64,000 nucleotides of DNA from Ophiostoma sp. CBS 140.51 (Eukaryota; Ascomycota; Sordariomycetes; Ophiostomatales; Ophiostomataceae). Location of the stretch: positions 1 through 64,000 of the forward strand of contig JANSLP010000157.1 in NCBI GenBank assembly GCA_029298735.1. Reading direction: 5' to 3'. The notes under the pieces are model-generated. The model ran no database searches and had not been told where the DNA came from. It saw nothing but the letters and a program-made list of their open reading frames with translations. Positions 46,374 through 56,992 of the stretch are shown piece after piece. The position numbers were made by a program, and so were the translations under genes. The first letter of the stretch is position 1. Each line of letters opens with the position of its first letter.

Positions 46374-47766
46374 ATGGCATCCAGCGCTACACCAACAACA
46401 ACGTGCGTCCGCAACTCGGCTTTCCACTGGTTCCAGCCCAGCCAGGCACCTGTCGCCTCCAACATGTCTTAGTTGTCAAGACGGGCGGCAGTGTGACAAC
46501 CACAGACAAGCATCCCCAACAGATCATCACCACCACCAACACCACCAACAGCAGCAGCCTCACCACCAGGATCCGAACGGCGGCGGCAGCGGCGACGGCG
46601 TTGGTGATCTGTTCCTTACCTGGGCGGACCACGAAAGCAACGGCGGCTTGCGTTTTGATTCTTCTTCTGCATTTGTTTTTGCGCCTCAATCTTCTGTTTC
46701 TTCTTCTGTTCCGATTTCTTCTTCCATTTCTTCAACCTCCATCCCTACGACTGCTCCGACACCGTCGGACTTTTCCAATTGGTCCTTGTTCTCGCCGGCT
46801 CAGTCGACAGCGGCCGTTTCGTTTGCGGACACTCCGCCGACTACAGCACCGTCGACCACCCCGGCCTCGCTTCTTTCTTCGCTCTCGACACCGCTTCTCC
46901 CGGTCGATTCCTACCCGGGACAGTGTTCTTCTTCGGCATCCTCTTCTCAAACACCCCTTCAACCATCCCCTTTCGACATCGACTGGTCGTCATTCACGAC
47001 CATTCCGTCTGTTGCGGATCCCAACACCAACATGATGTTCTCTTCGCACGGCGGTCTCGGCATGGCGTCGCACCATCACTCGCCTTCATCGTCGGTAGGC
47101 GCGACCATGGCTACTTCGACAGCCACGCAGTCGCGCACGCCGCCCTTGTCGCTGTCTCCTGCGTACTCGTCGGAGACGTCGCCGATCCAACAGGCGGCGA
47201 GTGTCGCTACCGGTGCCACTGGGGACGACAACAACCTTCAATTCCTTTCCTTTTTGGATCTTTCTTCGCTCGGGTCGACGCCCGTCAACACCAATGTAGC
47301 ACCTGTTGCTACTGCCGTGTCGATGGCGCCGTCCGTTTCTTCATCTTCTGCGTCTGTTTCAGCTTCAGTCCCTGTTCCTTCGGCCCCTTCGTCATCAAAG
47401 GCACCACAAGTGCCCGGCTTGACGATGAGCGCCACCAGCGGCATCCACAAAAAGTCGGGTCCTGGCGGTGCGCGTGTGAAGAAGAGCGTGACGCCCACTG
47501 AGGTTTCTGGTGACGCCGAAGGCGATGAAGACCTCTTGCTCAAGAGACAGCGCAACAGCCTGGCGGCGCGCAAGTACCGCCAGAAGAAGTTGGACCGCAT
47601 CTCGGAGTTGGAGGTGGAAGTCGGGCAGCTGCAGGGCGAGCGCGATGCGCTGCGCATCCAGCTGGCTCGGCAAGAGGCGGAGACGGCTGCTCTGCGCGAG
47701 ATGCTTCTTGTGCAAAGCCGTGATCGTGAGGATGATGGAGGTAGCAAGCGGAGGAAGAGGAAGTAG
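46374..47766 (+). CDS. bZIP transcription factor
   Basis: The proposed model is join(46374..46402,46473..47766), 440 residues. The main exon is open far upstream of 46648 and reads a convincing His/Gln-rich then acidic segment (SGDGVGDLFLTWADHESN), so the start must lie upstream; a 29-nt first exon (MASSATPTT) joined by a 70-nt GTGCGT..TTAG intron keeps the frame, but this intron lacks a clear branch site. The middle is Ser/Thr/Pro-rich with acidic and aromatic patches (FSNWSLF, FDIDWSSF) that resemble activation regions. The bZIP is at the C-terminus: basic region KRQRNSLAARKYRQKK with the N-x7-R signature (NSLAARKYR), then a zipper of heptads through about LREMLLV, and a basic tail (KRRKRK). 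It is Gcn4-like in layout, but the basic region differs from Cpc1. Its targets are unknown. Confidence 0.82.
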
Positions 47767-50700
47767 TGGTAAGAGAGTAGTAGTATAGAATAGTTCACTT
47801 GTCATGTTTATTTCACAAAAGGAAAAAGGTTTTAGAAAAGAAGGATAAAATGGTTTCAGTTTCAGTTTCAGATGTTTTTTTTTTCTTTCATCGTTTTTCA
47901 TTCTTTCTATTCTGTTTTTCTATCCTTCCATCTTTATTTCCTTTGTATTGTCAAGTTAGCGAGTTTTGCTCTTATACCTCATCTTATGCATAGTCAAGAA
48001 GAATCAAAGCTCATTGCACGCCGAAAAGACAAAAATGCCTTTATAAGGAATCTGCTCAGACGATGTCGGCTCTTAGGTGACATATATTTATATATAGTTG
48101 CTTTCATGGACACTGCGAGTCACAACCACGCATGAGTTCAAGGAGAGAAGAAGGAAAGAAAATCTCCTCGGCCGCGAGAAAAGGGAGCCAAGCCCTGTCC
48201 CTGCTCCCGACGAAAAGAAAGAAAAAGAGAAGTTGCTCAAACAAAAAAGAAAAGAGAGAAACAAAAAGAAAAGGAAAAGAGCCCTCACGGAAGGCCAACA
48301 TCGTACTCAGACGGAAGTTGTTCTCAAGAGAGGGACACAACGAGGGACAGTGCTAAGAAAGTAAACTTGTCTAGACACAGGGCTCTTCTCCTCCCCTTTT
48401 TGTTTTTTGTTCAACCTCTTCTTGTTTTGTTCAAACGCAACTCTCATTCTTCTCCTTCAGCCGAAAACAGAAAACAGGAAACTCAACTCAACCTTCTCCC
48501 TTGGGAAGAGAAAGAGTTCATTCCAACTCCATCAAATCCAAGAACCCTACCGTGCAGTGTTGTGTGCAGTGGTTTTTAGTTCTCAACATAGGGAACATTG
48601 TTTTTCTTCATGCAGAGGCGGTCGTGTAATTTTTGTGTAGAAATGAGATGTGGTGCTTTTCATGGGTGCTTGAGAGACAAGAGTGAAGGTCTTACCTGAT
48701 AGGTGACTATATTCGATGCCACGAAGAGGGCATCGAGATATCAACAAAACAACATGCTGACGGCGGGCCAAGAACGAAAGAACAAGGAATAAGAACAAGG
48801 GCAGGGGAAAAGAAATGAAGAAGAGTGAAGACGAGGAAGATGAGAAGAAAGGCGAGTAAGAAAAGCCGGGAGATCGTCTTGGATGCCCAGGGTTCGTTCT
48901 TTATATACAATTTCCTACATCTCATTCCCCCTCTCTCCCTTTTCCGCGGATCTCTTGTGTGATATGTGAAAAGAGGGGGAAGGGCCAAAGGGACCTTGCC
49001 AGAATGCAAAGCAACACACATTTTGGATCATCCAGCACACAAAAGAGCCAGAAAGTAGAAAAGAAGTGAGCACCAAATGAGTGCACTATGAAAAGTCTCG
49101 AGTGCTTCGATGCCTGCATTTGGTGTATTTTTGGTGTATTCTGGGGTGCGTGGGTGCGGTTGGATGCGGCTTGGTGTGTCTGGGATGTGTGAGGCTGATG
49201 GAGAATGATTCATATCTCATCATCTGCTACAGTCGTCCTATATGGCCGCCTTGTCGCCCACCTTCCCTGATTTTATGAGTATTCCGTATGTTCATCATTT
49301 TTTCTGTTACTCTTTCACAATTCTGCATATTCCTTTGATTTCTCTTATTCTTTCTGCTCTCATCTTCAATCCTCGTCCACAAGTACCTTTACCCGCCCAC
49401 TTAATATTTCCACCTCTTTTTTCTTCTGCACCACGACCCCATCGCACATTGCATAACCTCACATATTCGCACAAGAGTAAAAAAGAAGCACACAATCTCG
49501 TTGTTGCCCCGTGCCGCGTCAGTTTCGCATCATGGTGATCCAGTGAGGGCAGAAGAGACACAATGATATGAAAAGGCGTCACTCTGATACATTTTGAAGT
49601 CCTCTTCATGCTATGTGATGTCCTCTGTCTTTACTTGCCTGATATTCTGCCGACCATGCTTTGAAAGCATATTGGTTGGTACATGGGCTGTTGGTGTTAG
49701 GTTGCGTTGTTGCTCTGGAAGCGAGATAGGGAGACAGGGAGAGGCGGCTCGACTATATACAGCCCTCCAGCCGTATGGAATCGCGCTCGCCAGAATAGGA
49801 AAACTGTAGAGTTTGCGTCGCATTTTATTGAAGATTTCGCATATTGTCGCCTAGTCGCCTTCCTATTGTCGCTTTCGCCCTCCTTTTCGGCTTCGTTTCG
49901 CCATTTTCATACAACGTCGACGCGACCCATTCTCGCGAGACGGCCAGGTCTTTATATCTATCAAAACGGCGTCATTTGGTATTCTCCGACCATGAGATTC
50001 GCCTTCACAGCCTCCTTCTCTCTTTTCCCCTTTTATAAAGGCACATTTCTCTTTCTCAATAGAGAAAGAAGTCTATCGGAAAATTCCATCTTCTCCAAGG
50101 GACTCATCTTCCCATTTCTCCCAGACATGCCGAGATGCAACATTTGCATATTCTCTCATACACTTTCACATCTTCCACATTTTCTCCTTCCTCCTGGGTC
50201 ATTTTCCTATCACTATCCTCTCATCCTCTCTCCTTTTACCTCTTCGGATTATGTTCACGTTTTCGCTTCTTCTAAAGCTGACATGCGCTAGATTGGTCGA
50301 ATGGTCAGAGATAAGACAAGAAGATACAGACAGGACAACCCTCTCTACCCTCGCAAGAATCTTTCAAACACCGAGTGGCTTCCATCCTTTCACGCAAGTC
50401 AAGCCAAGTCAAGCCATCTATCCCGAGCTACTCGACAGAAAACGTGAGAAACGTGATCGAACGACATCTTAGCACGCAACGTTTTGTCGGTCGAACCCCG
50501 ACATTGTCCATCTCAGTCCATCAACTCTTTGGCATCTTGACCTGCCTCATCAATGGACAATTGGCGTCAGGTTTGACCCTTTTGCGAATTAGGCTTTGGT
50601 CGCCCGACATATCGGTGGGCCATCTTTATCTCCCCTTTCCCTCGAATCCTTCCATCTCTTCCCATTCTCCTCACAAACTCTTTTCAAAGTCGTCCTCTTC

Positions 50701-51741
50701 TCCTCGAAATACTCCGACTTGTTCGACTTGTTGTCGTCTTGTCGTCGATCTTCTCACTTCACAAGACCTCTTGTCGCTTTTCTCTTGCTGGCCCTCTCTG
50801 TGCCCTACGGCGCCAATGTTTCTCAGTCAACGCCAATTGTCCTTTCCACTAAACGGCAAGAGGAAAGAGAGGAACAGTTTCCCACAGTTTTGCTGGGCAC
50901 GCTGAGCACATCTGCGCATGATGCGCTGTTGATGCAGAGTGATGCAAAATGAATCATAGTCGCTAGAGACACCCCTCTTCCCAAAGTGGTGCTAGCGCAG
51001 TTTTTCCGTGCCAAGAGGTACCTCGTAGAAGTACCAGGTACATGTGGTTTGGACACCCTTTCCTCTCTCGTATCGCAGACCCACTTATACTTCAACCTCA
51101 CCCAAACATCTTTCACCTTTTCCCATGCTCATGGAAGCATTTCACTTGCACCAGCACAACGGTCTCTGTACCCCTGAATTGAGTTTCTTTGGTGGCCGTT
51201 GACAAAAAATAAGGCTGCGGAAAATAAACTCGAAAAAATACGAGTACGGTGTTTATTCTGTGGGACGGTTCATATTTTTACAGACAAAAGAGAGCCTACT
51301 CCAGTCTGTGGATGATCTCTCTTCCCGGAGTTCAACCAATGGGCAGCCATCCCCGACGAGTGTCTACTCCATCGACCTGCATGCTCACCCTGCTTGCCTG
51401 CTTCCCTTTCTTCCATTCTTCCATTCTTCCATTCGTCATCTGTCATCCATTGTTCCCCATGTCTGCTTAATTGCATACTGAAGTCTTGTTCGTATAAGTC
51501 AGACCAAGTATACGCAGCATGCATGACATCGAGTATATGTCGACCTATCATGTGCATTGTGTCGTCTATTTATACGCAGCATGAACTCTCGAGTGAAAGA
51601 CATCATAATGGATGATGGCTGACAGGATGAGGCAAGATATTATGGATATAAATAAAATATGTGACCCATGATGGACTTGTCTGGTTGACATTCACTGCAC
51701 ATCATCACGACACGTTTAAAAGTACACTGTAATAACACAGC
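47767..51741. other. 4.0-kb stretch without a supported gene
   Basis: No frame here shows a domain. Frames such as 49707-50291 and 50375-50905 are Ser/Phe/Pro-rich and driven by CT-rich composition. Short repeats occur at about 50398 (AAGTCAAGCC, two copies) and 51415 (TTCCATTC, three copies). I see nothing else. Confidence 0.45.
51647..51653 (+). promoter_or_regulatory. TATA box candidate of the questin-oxidase-like gene
   Basis: TATAAAT lies 89 nt upstream of the start codon, a normal fungal spacing. No other TATA-like motif is as close to this start. Confidence 0.5.
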
Positions 51742-53010
51742 ATGGAACACTCAACTCCACATGATGGCATCCTCCAAACTGTTCATGATGAACGCACTCT
51801 CACACTTGCCGACCTCATCAAGCACAACCATGCCACCTATGGTCTACTCTACAGCACCATCATGCACAACCACACCCAGCACATCCTGATTGCATCCTAC
51901 CTGCTGGGCAGTGATACTGGAACTCTGAAACTACTGTATGAAGCCGAGACAGCCCACGCCGACCTCGTTCCATGGGGCAACCGACAGACCGGCCGTGTTC
52001 ACACAGAAGACGATCTTTTTGCCCATCTCGGCGACCTCGCCTACGAACGCGACTTTGTCGACTATTTCGAGAAGGAGCCGGAACGACACGGAGGGTGGAG
52101 AGAGGCTTTGAGATACCACTTGTTTGACAGCCAGAAACCGCTGCTGACCAGCCTAGTTGGCGGCTTTGCTCACCCATGGCTGATGCTTGCCGATGCTATC
52201 GAGCTGGGCAGTGGGATACTGGCGATGGATGCACTGGCTCTCGTGGCGGTGGACTACAGTCTATTGTCAAGGCTATTAGATGTGCCTCTGTCCGAGGCCA
52301 GTCCTGATAGTGTCACCACAGTGGCCTCCCTCCTTGACACTGTCCGCACCGACACAGCGTTTGACGGCACCATCCAGCATATCGGTATTCAGTCGGTGGG
52401 TGCCATGTTGGCCGACCAAGGTGCCCATGCGGCCATCTTGAGGTATCTCCAGCAGTTCGCACACATATATTCCTTCCACAAGAGAGAAGACGACCTCGAC
52501 TCCCTCCTTTCCCAGTTCGTCGACCTCGCTCTTGGTCTGATTGCCGCCACATCCGTGCTCGACGAACCCCCAGCTTTCGATTTCTTCCTCGCCCACATTC
52601 TATCCTTCTGCAATTGTGTACGCACCCTGTTGCCCGTTGTAGATGGCGATGGAGAAAATCAGGCAATGCTCTTCCAAATTCTGTGGCTCATGACATTGTT
52701 GCCGTTCATTACCCAGCAGCGGCCGACCATAACGCCAGAGCTGATCGATTGCGAAGAGCGTGCATTGTCGTGGATGGATACTCAGACAGTGATGGTCGAC
52801 GGCCAGGATGAGCGGGTCAGAGACCCTCATTTTGTCAAGATTGTCCAGCTGCTGTTAACTGTCCCGAAATACTGGCCTGCCCTAGACGGCAAGGCGCTGC
52901 GTGTTGCAAACAAGACACTTCGGTCGTTTGCTGGCTGGCGAGGGTTTGGTGCCGATGGTGAGGCGCCGTTGAACACAAAAGAGTATCGTAATTCAGTGGG
53001 GAACAAATAG
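51742..53010 (+). CDS. questin-oxidase-like protein
   Basis: A single exon encodes 422 residues resembling the questin oxidase / AflY family (GedK, MdpL, AflY), cytosolic enzymes that oxidise anthraquinone intermediates in a Baeyer-Villiger-type step. The family-like parts are the N-terminal segment ATYGLLYSTIMHNHTQHILIASYLLGSD, the LKLLYEAE that follows, and VGGFAHPWLMLADAIELGS with the conserved HP, then A(L)ALVAVDYS. In this family the second part usually reads like HGLIHLxYAxE, so one expected His appears to be Met here (from memory of the family). It has no signal peptide or TM. No polyketide synthase or other anthraquinone gene lies in the window, so the substrate is unknown and it may act in another pathway. 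Confidence 0.75.
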   Translation: MEHSTPHDGILQTVHDERTLTLADLIKHNHATYGLLYSTIMHNHTQHILIASYLLGSDTGTLKLLYEAETAHADLVPWGNRQTGRVHTEDDLFAHLGDLAYERDFVDYFEKEPERHGGWREALRYHLFDSQKPLLTSLVGGFAHPWLMLADAIELGSGILAMDALALVAVDYSLLSRLLDVPLSEASPDSVTTVASLLDTVRTDTAFDGTIQHIGIQSVGAMLADQGAHAAILRYLQQFAHIYSFHKREDDLDSLLSQFVDLALGLIAATSVLDEPPAFDFFLAHILSFCNCVRTLLPVVDGDGENQAMLFQILWLMTLLPFITQQRPTITPELIDCEERALSWMDTQTVMVDGQDERVRDPHFVKIVQLLLTVPKYWPALDGKALRVANKTLRSFAGWRGFGADGEAPLNTKEYRNSVGNK

Positions 53011-53284
53011 CGAAAGGAGAGGAGGTGCGGGATAGCAGCGGATCTGAGATACATTGGTACAAAATTATGTTCTCGTCCTTGCTCGGTGCCTTTCCTCTTC
53101 AACAATATCACAATCACAATGCTCACAGCTTACACCCGGTTTATTTTACACGACAAACTTGTTTTGATAATACATTACATTAAATATATAAAAAGGATTG
53201 CCTTTCTTTTTTAGAAAACCACACGCCAAGAGTAAGCAAAAGAAAAAGAAAAAGAAAAAAAGCACATTGCCGCGTTGTTGGGTA
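53011..53284. other. convergent 3' intergenic
   Basis: This short AT-rich stretch lies between two convergent genes, with an AAAGAAAAAG-type A-rich run at about 53240-53262. I see no gene in it. Confidence 0.5.
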
Positions 53285-54547
53285 TCAAATCAATACTTGG
53301 GGACCGAGCCGGTACACCACATCCATAATCTCTTTGCCCGCTTTGTTTGATTCTGCCACGATTCTGAAAGCATTGGCCCGGATCTTTGTGTACTCGCCGC
53401 TCAGATCATCCAGGCTCGACCGCTGCAGCAGCCAGAAAACAGGCTCGCCCTGCAGACCGCGGCGGACCATCTCGCACCGTATATGCCCTGCAGACATCAA
53501 GTGCAGCGCGTCGGCACCAATCATGGCGTTAAGAACAATCTCAGCCGTCTCGTGGGAAAAGCGGATATAGCGCGCCACAGCCTCGACGATACACGCTGAA
53601 TAGTGTGCGCTGCAATCGCCCATGCTCCACCAGCCGACGGCAGGCTCAATGAACTTGCCGTTATACGGTTTCCGTACCCCGCCGTCAAAGCGGTTCACTT
53701 CGGCCTTGAGCAGGTCGGCCATGGCCGTCACCACGACCTTGAGGTTCTCCTCTTGATCTGCCGTGAGATCAGCGGTCGAGGCGTCATCCGAGGCGTCATC
53801 CGAGCTCTTTTGGAGGAGGCCCCAGATGGTCTTGTACGCCTCGACCAGTTCCTTCATGCATTGGGAAACTTGCTCAGCGGACGGGCTTTTGCTCATGTGA
53901 TCCGCTTCACACTCTTTTTTGCGGCTGTCGTCGCCAGGTGCGTCAAGCAATCCCCTGGCTAGGGCATCGTCCACCATGCCGCCGGCGTTCTGTGACACCA
54001 TGGATGCCCATCTGACGGCAGCATTGAGTGCTTCAATGACCTTCTTATTGCGGCAGTTGTCTCGGCGGCACGTCTCTGCCACGAGACAGTCCCGGTCCGA
54101 GTTATGGGTCGGTACCGGGATCAGCGCGTTGGCCGCATCGACATCGTACTTGTGGAGTGTGGACAGAGCTTCGAGCATACTGTTGAGCATCGTGGAAGAC
54201 TTTTCGGTGGCATCCGCGCTGTCAAGGAGGATATTCTTGGCACGGAGCAGCGAGGCACAGATTGTTTTGACTCCCTCGGTCTTCTTCGTCTCCCGCTCGG
54301 CGTTCGCAGTAGCTTTGGTAGTAGGTTCGGCCGCACGTTTGGCCTCAAGCATGGTTACACACTTGGCCTCGCGTCGAGCCTCGCGCCGCTGGCGGAAATA
54401 AGCAAATGGCGAGCAAATGGGATTGGCCGTGGGCTTCTTGACGATGTCTTCCGCGCGCTCAGTCTCTTTGACAGTGATGCAGTAGACCAGCTTGTTGTCT
54501 CTCCAGTTCTCGTAGGAGCTTGAGGTGCTGTTGGACCGGGAAGACAT
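53285..54547 (-). CDS. orphan protein of unknown function
   Basis: A single exon encodes 420 residues starting MSSRSNSTSSSYENW. I do not recognise it. The N-terminal 120 residues are Lys/Glu/Arg/Ala-rich and probably helical and charged (QRREARREAK, NAERETKK). The rest looks mostly alpha-helical: LLRAKNILLDSADATEKSST, ALNAAVRWASMVSQNAGGMVDDALARGL, DQEENLKVVVTAMADLLKAE, CSAHYSACIVEAVARYIRF and a C-terminal EYTKIRANAFRIVAES. No signal peptide, TM or zinc site is seen. The open frame continues upstream to 54841 through a 10-bp repeat, but that part (poly-Phe/Leu/Ser) is not likely to be coding. It is convergent with the questin-oxidase-like gene, separated by 274 bp. Confidence 0.7.
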   Translation of the reverse strand: MSSRSNSTSSSYENWRDNKLVYCITVKETERAEDIVKKPTANPICSPFAYFRQRREARREAKCVTMLEAKRAAEPTTKATANAERETKKTEGVKTICASLLRAKNILLDSADATEKSSTMLNSMLEALSTLHKYDVDAANALIPVPTHNSDRDCLVAETCRRDNCRNKKVIEALNAAVRWASMVSQNAGGMVDDALARGLLDAPGDDSRKKECEADHMSKSPSAEQVSQCMKELVEAYKTIWGLLQKSSDDASDDASTADLTADQEENLKVVVTAMADLLKAEVNRFDGGVRKPYNGKFIEPAVGWWSMGDCSAHYSACIVEAVARYIRFSHETAEIVLNAMIGADALHLMSAGHIRCEMVRRGLQGEPVFWLLQRSSLDDLSGEYTKIRANAFRIVAESNKAGKEIMDVVYRLGPQVLI

Positions 54548-54630
54548 GTTGGCGATGGAGTGAAACGAGGATAAAAATAAAAGGAGATAAATCAAATAGT
54601 AGATATTAAAAATTAATTGATAGAGGACAA

Positions 54631-54740
54631 AGGAAAAGACAAGAAAAGACAAGAAAAGACAAGAAAAGACAAGAAAAGACAAGAAAAGACAAGAAAAGAC
54701 AAGAAAAGACAAGAAAAGAAAAGAAAAGAAAAGAAAAGGG
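54631..54740. repeat. 10-bp tandem repeat, about 11 copies
   Basis: The unit AAGAAAAGAC is repeated head to tail: one variant copy, seven exact copies (54641-54710), then two AAGAAAAGAA copies and a final AAGAAAAGGG. It lies 84-193 nt upstream of the start of the orphan gene, in its probable promoter or leader. Because 10 is not a multiple of 3, the same unit reads in all three frames. Confidence 0.9.
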
Positions 54741-55423
54741 GACACGAAATCAAATGCGATACTAAGACGACAACCCCACGACGAATGATGGAGATCTGAT
54801 GGGAAAGGTGATGGAAAAGAGATAAAAGGGGTAGTAAACAATCGGGGGTGGGACAGACTGGCCTTATTTTAAGCTCGCAGCTCGACATAGCTTACTCCAT
54901 CACCGGACAGCTCGCCGAGTCAGGCTGAAGCTTTAGACGATGGATGCGGGGATGCACTGCGGTACGTCACCACTTGCAAAGAACACGCGGTTATCACTAA
55001 GTCAGTATTGCTGGTACATCGCCAGTTGCATGTGCCGATGCAGGATCTGACCAATCATTTAGCACGCTCGAGCTTGTTGGTTGGTGCACATGCAACGGCC
55101 CGAAGGTGATAGCTCGGGGTAGCTTGGGAGCTCTTCAAAAGCATAGAAACTGCTTGTATCAACGTTTCACCGGCAACGTCGGGTTTTAGTATTTAAAAAT
55201 GATAAGTGAGATTGCTTATATGTGTGTAGATTTGTAGATAAATAGTGTTCAAAAAACAGGCACACTTGTACATCAAGCTGATTAGAGCTCGATGGACAAA
55301 CGTGCACTGTGTACCACCGGGAAACGGCGCAGAAGGTAAAAGACGAAGAAGAACCGTTGAGGGTCCGATCGTTTGAGGCTGGCTAGTCTTGTGAAAAAAG
55401 CAGAGACCATGCTCGTCTAGCAT
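54741..55423. other. intergenic, between orphan and dioxygenase genes
   Basis: The 5' flank of the orphan gene and the 3' flank of the dioxygenase gene (both minus strand) meet here. I see no gene. Confidence 0.5.
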
Positions 55424-56992
55424 CTAGTACGAGCACAGTCCACCGACATCATCGTCTAGCGTCCACATGCCGGCTAACCCGCCGACCTCGACCTCCTCGC
55501 CCTCCATCACGGCCGCCGCCACTTCCGGAGTCGCCGGCTCGGCGGGCTTGCCAAAGAAAAAGTCATTCTTTCCGGGGACGCGGCCCTGCCGGTGCATGAA
55601 GCGCTGCGTCCACTCCTCGACGGCCGGCTCGCCCGTCTCATCGCGCGCCTGCTTGAGGAACGAGATGAGGGCGGTGCCGCCCGTACCCTTGAGTGTCTTC
55701 TTTGTGGCAGTGCCATTGTTGTCCGTCTTTGTGGCTGCCAGCGCCAGGTTCATCGTCTTGGGACGGTGCGTGGGCGGTGCGGCACGGCGCAGTGCCTCGG
55801 GGCTGCGCGAGCGGCTGCGGGCACGCGCCATGTCACGGGACGGCACTACAATGTAGCGCGTGACCACAGCAATGTGCTTGTCGCGCAGGGCGCGCAGCAT
55901 AGCCAGGCACGAATCGTAGGCAATGGACAACGGCCGGTTGGTACCTGCAGCCTGATTGGCCAGCACGTATGAGCGGATGTTGGCCACGTCCGAAACGTCC
56001 TGAAGGAAGCGCGCGTGCGCACCAGGCATGTACTTGCGCATCTCCAGAATAAAGTTATGATGGGAAGCGGACGCCTTGGCGGCGGCTTCCTCCCCATCTT
56101 TATCAGCATCACCACCAGCCTTGACGCCTGTCGGGCGGTGTTCCACACCCAGGACAATGTCAAAGAACTGGATCAGGCTGCTCTGTGCGTTGCTGCCGCC
56201 ACTGTACTGGCGATACTCCTGGTCTTTGCCGTCACTGCGACCCTCATCGTAGATCACGCCGTGCGGCAGGCCCGCGTCGGCCATGTTCTTGCTGCCGGCC
56301 AAAAAGGGCCGGATACGTTGGTAAAAGACGGTGGGGTCGCACTGCTCGTGCAGGCGCTGCAGCAGCTCGCCAAGGTCGTCGAGACGCTCGGCAAACGCGC
56401 AGAGGCAGGCCGTGACAGTGTCGGCGTCGTCCTCACGGACGGCGGCCATGGCCTTGAGCATGATGGCAATCATGGGTCCACCACGGGCCTCCATGGCAAC
56501 AGAGACCAGGTAGAACCATGATTCGTCAATGGAGCCCGTCAGAGTGTTGAGTGTGGCCAGGTTCTCAAGCTGATCGACGCCCTCATCGACAAAGAGCGGC
56601 TTGAAGTTCCAGAGGCACACGGCAGCGTAGGTGGCCACGGGCGGCACCTCGAGATGCGCCGAGATGGCCAGCAGCGGCACGGTGATAGGCGGCGGCAAGC
56701 GGTCGCTGGGGCTGTCACCACCCCAGATGTAGCCGTGAGCCATGAAGCACAGGATGCTGTAGGCTCTCCGCCACTCCGAGTCGTGTTCCAGACCGACGGT
56801 GGAGAGCACGGGCAGACGATCGACGACGCCGCGCAGGCGGCGGCTGAGAATGAGAGCCTGCAGATTGGCGACGACGGCCTCCCATTTGTTGTAGTACGGA
56901 TCCGGCAGCCGGGCGAGGGGCAGCTCGTTGGGAAGGAAGCCGTGCTTGGGGGAGATGCCGTACTCGGCGAGAACGGGAATTTTGGGAAGCAT
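55424..56992 (-). CDS. BNA2: indoleamine 2,3-dioxygenase (IDO / Bna2)
   Basis: A single exon encodes 522 residues. The enzyme is a heme dioxygenase that opens the indole ring of tryptophan to N-formylkynurenine, the first step of the kynurenine and de novo NAD pathway, in the cytosol. It follows the IDO family: KWEAVVANLQAL near the start, the helix ITVPLLAISAHLEVPPVATYAAVCLWNF, the GGSNAQSSLIQFFDIVLG segment (265-282), MRKYMPGAHARFL (318-330), YDSCLAMLRALRDKH373IAVVTRYIVVP and KGTGG(T) (435-440). H373 aligns with the proximal heme ligand His346 of human IDO1. Between the heme-ligand helix and KGTGGT is a longer linker with an Arg/Ser-rich part (RARSRSRSPEALRR, about 390-403), and there is an acidic C-terminal extension of about 30 residues. 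The start MLPKIPVL is the first in-frame ATG. Confidence 0.93.
   Translation of the reverse strand: MLPKIPVLAEYGISPKHGFLPNELPLARLPDPYYNKWEAVVANLQALILSRRLRGVVDRLPVLSTVGLEHDSEWRRAYSILCFMAHGYIWGGDSPSDRLPPPITVPLLAISAHLEVPPVATYAAVCLWNFKPLFVDEGVDQLENLATLNTLTGSIDESWFYLVSVAMEARGGPMIAIMLKAMAAVREDDADTVTACLCAFAERLDDLGELLQRLHEQCDPTVFYQRIRPFLAGSKNMADAGLPHGVIYDEGRSDGKDQEYRQYSGGSNAQSSLIQFFDIVLGVEHRPTGVKAGGDADKDGEEAAAKASASHHNFILEMRKYMPGAHARFLQDVSDVANIRSYVLANQAAGTNRPLSIAYDSCLAMLRALRDKHIAVVTRYIVVPSRDMARARSRSRSPEALRRAAPPTHRPKTMNLALAATKTDNNGTATKKTLKGTGGTALISFLKQARDETGEPAVEEWTQRFMHRQGRVPGKNDFFFGKPAEPATPEVAAAVMEGEEVEVGGLAGMWTLDDDVGGLCSY

Noticed and set aside
50480..50510. GGTTCGA on the minus strand resembling a tRNA B box.
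   Set aside because: The following bases do not fit the consensus and no cloverleaf or A box is nearby. I found no tRNA in the window.
54613..54841. Hydrophobic repeat peptide (FLSFLVFSC-type) read through the 10-bp repeat, in frame with the orphan gene.
   Set aside because: The repeat reads as Phe/Leu/Ser in every frame, and a normal start with a plausible soluble N-terminus (MSSRSNS) lies downstream. A signal or TM region here is unlikely.
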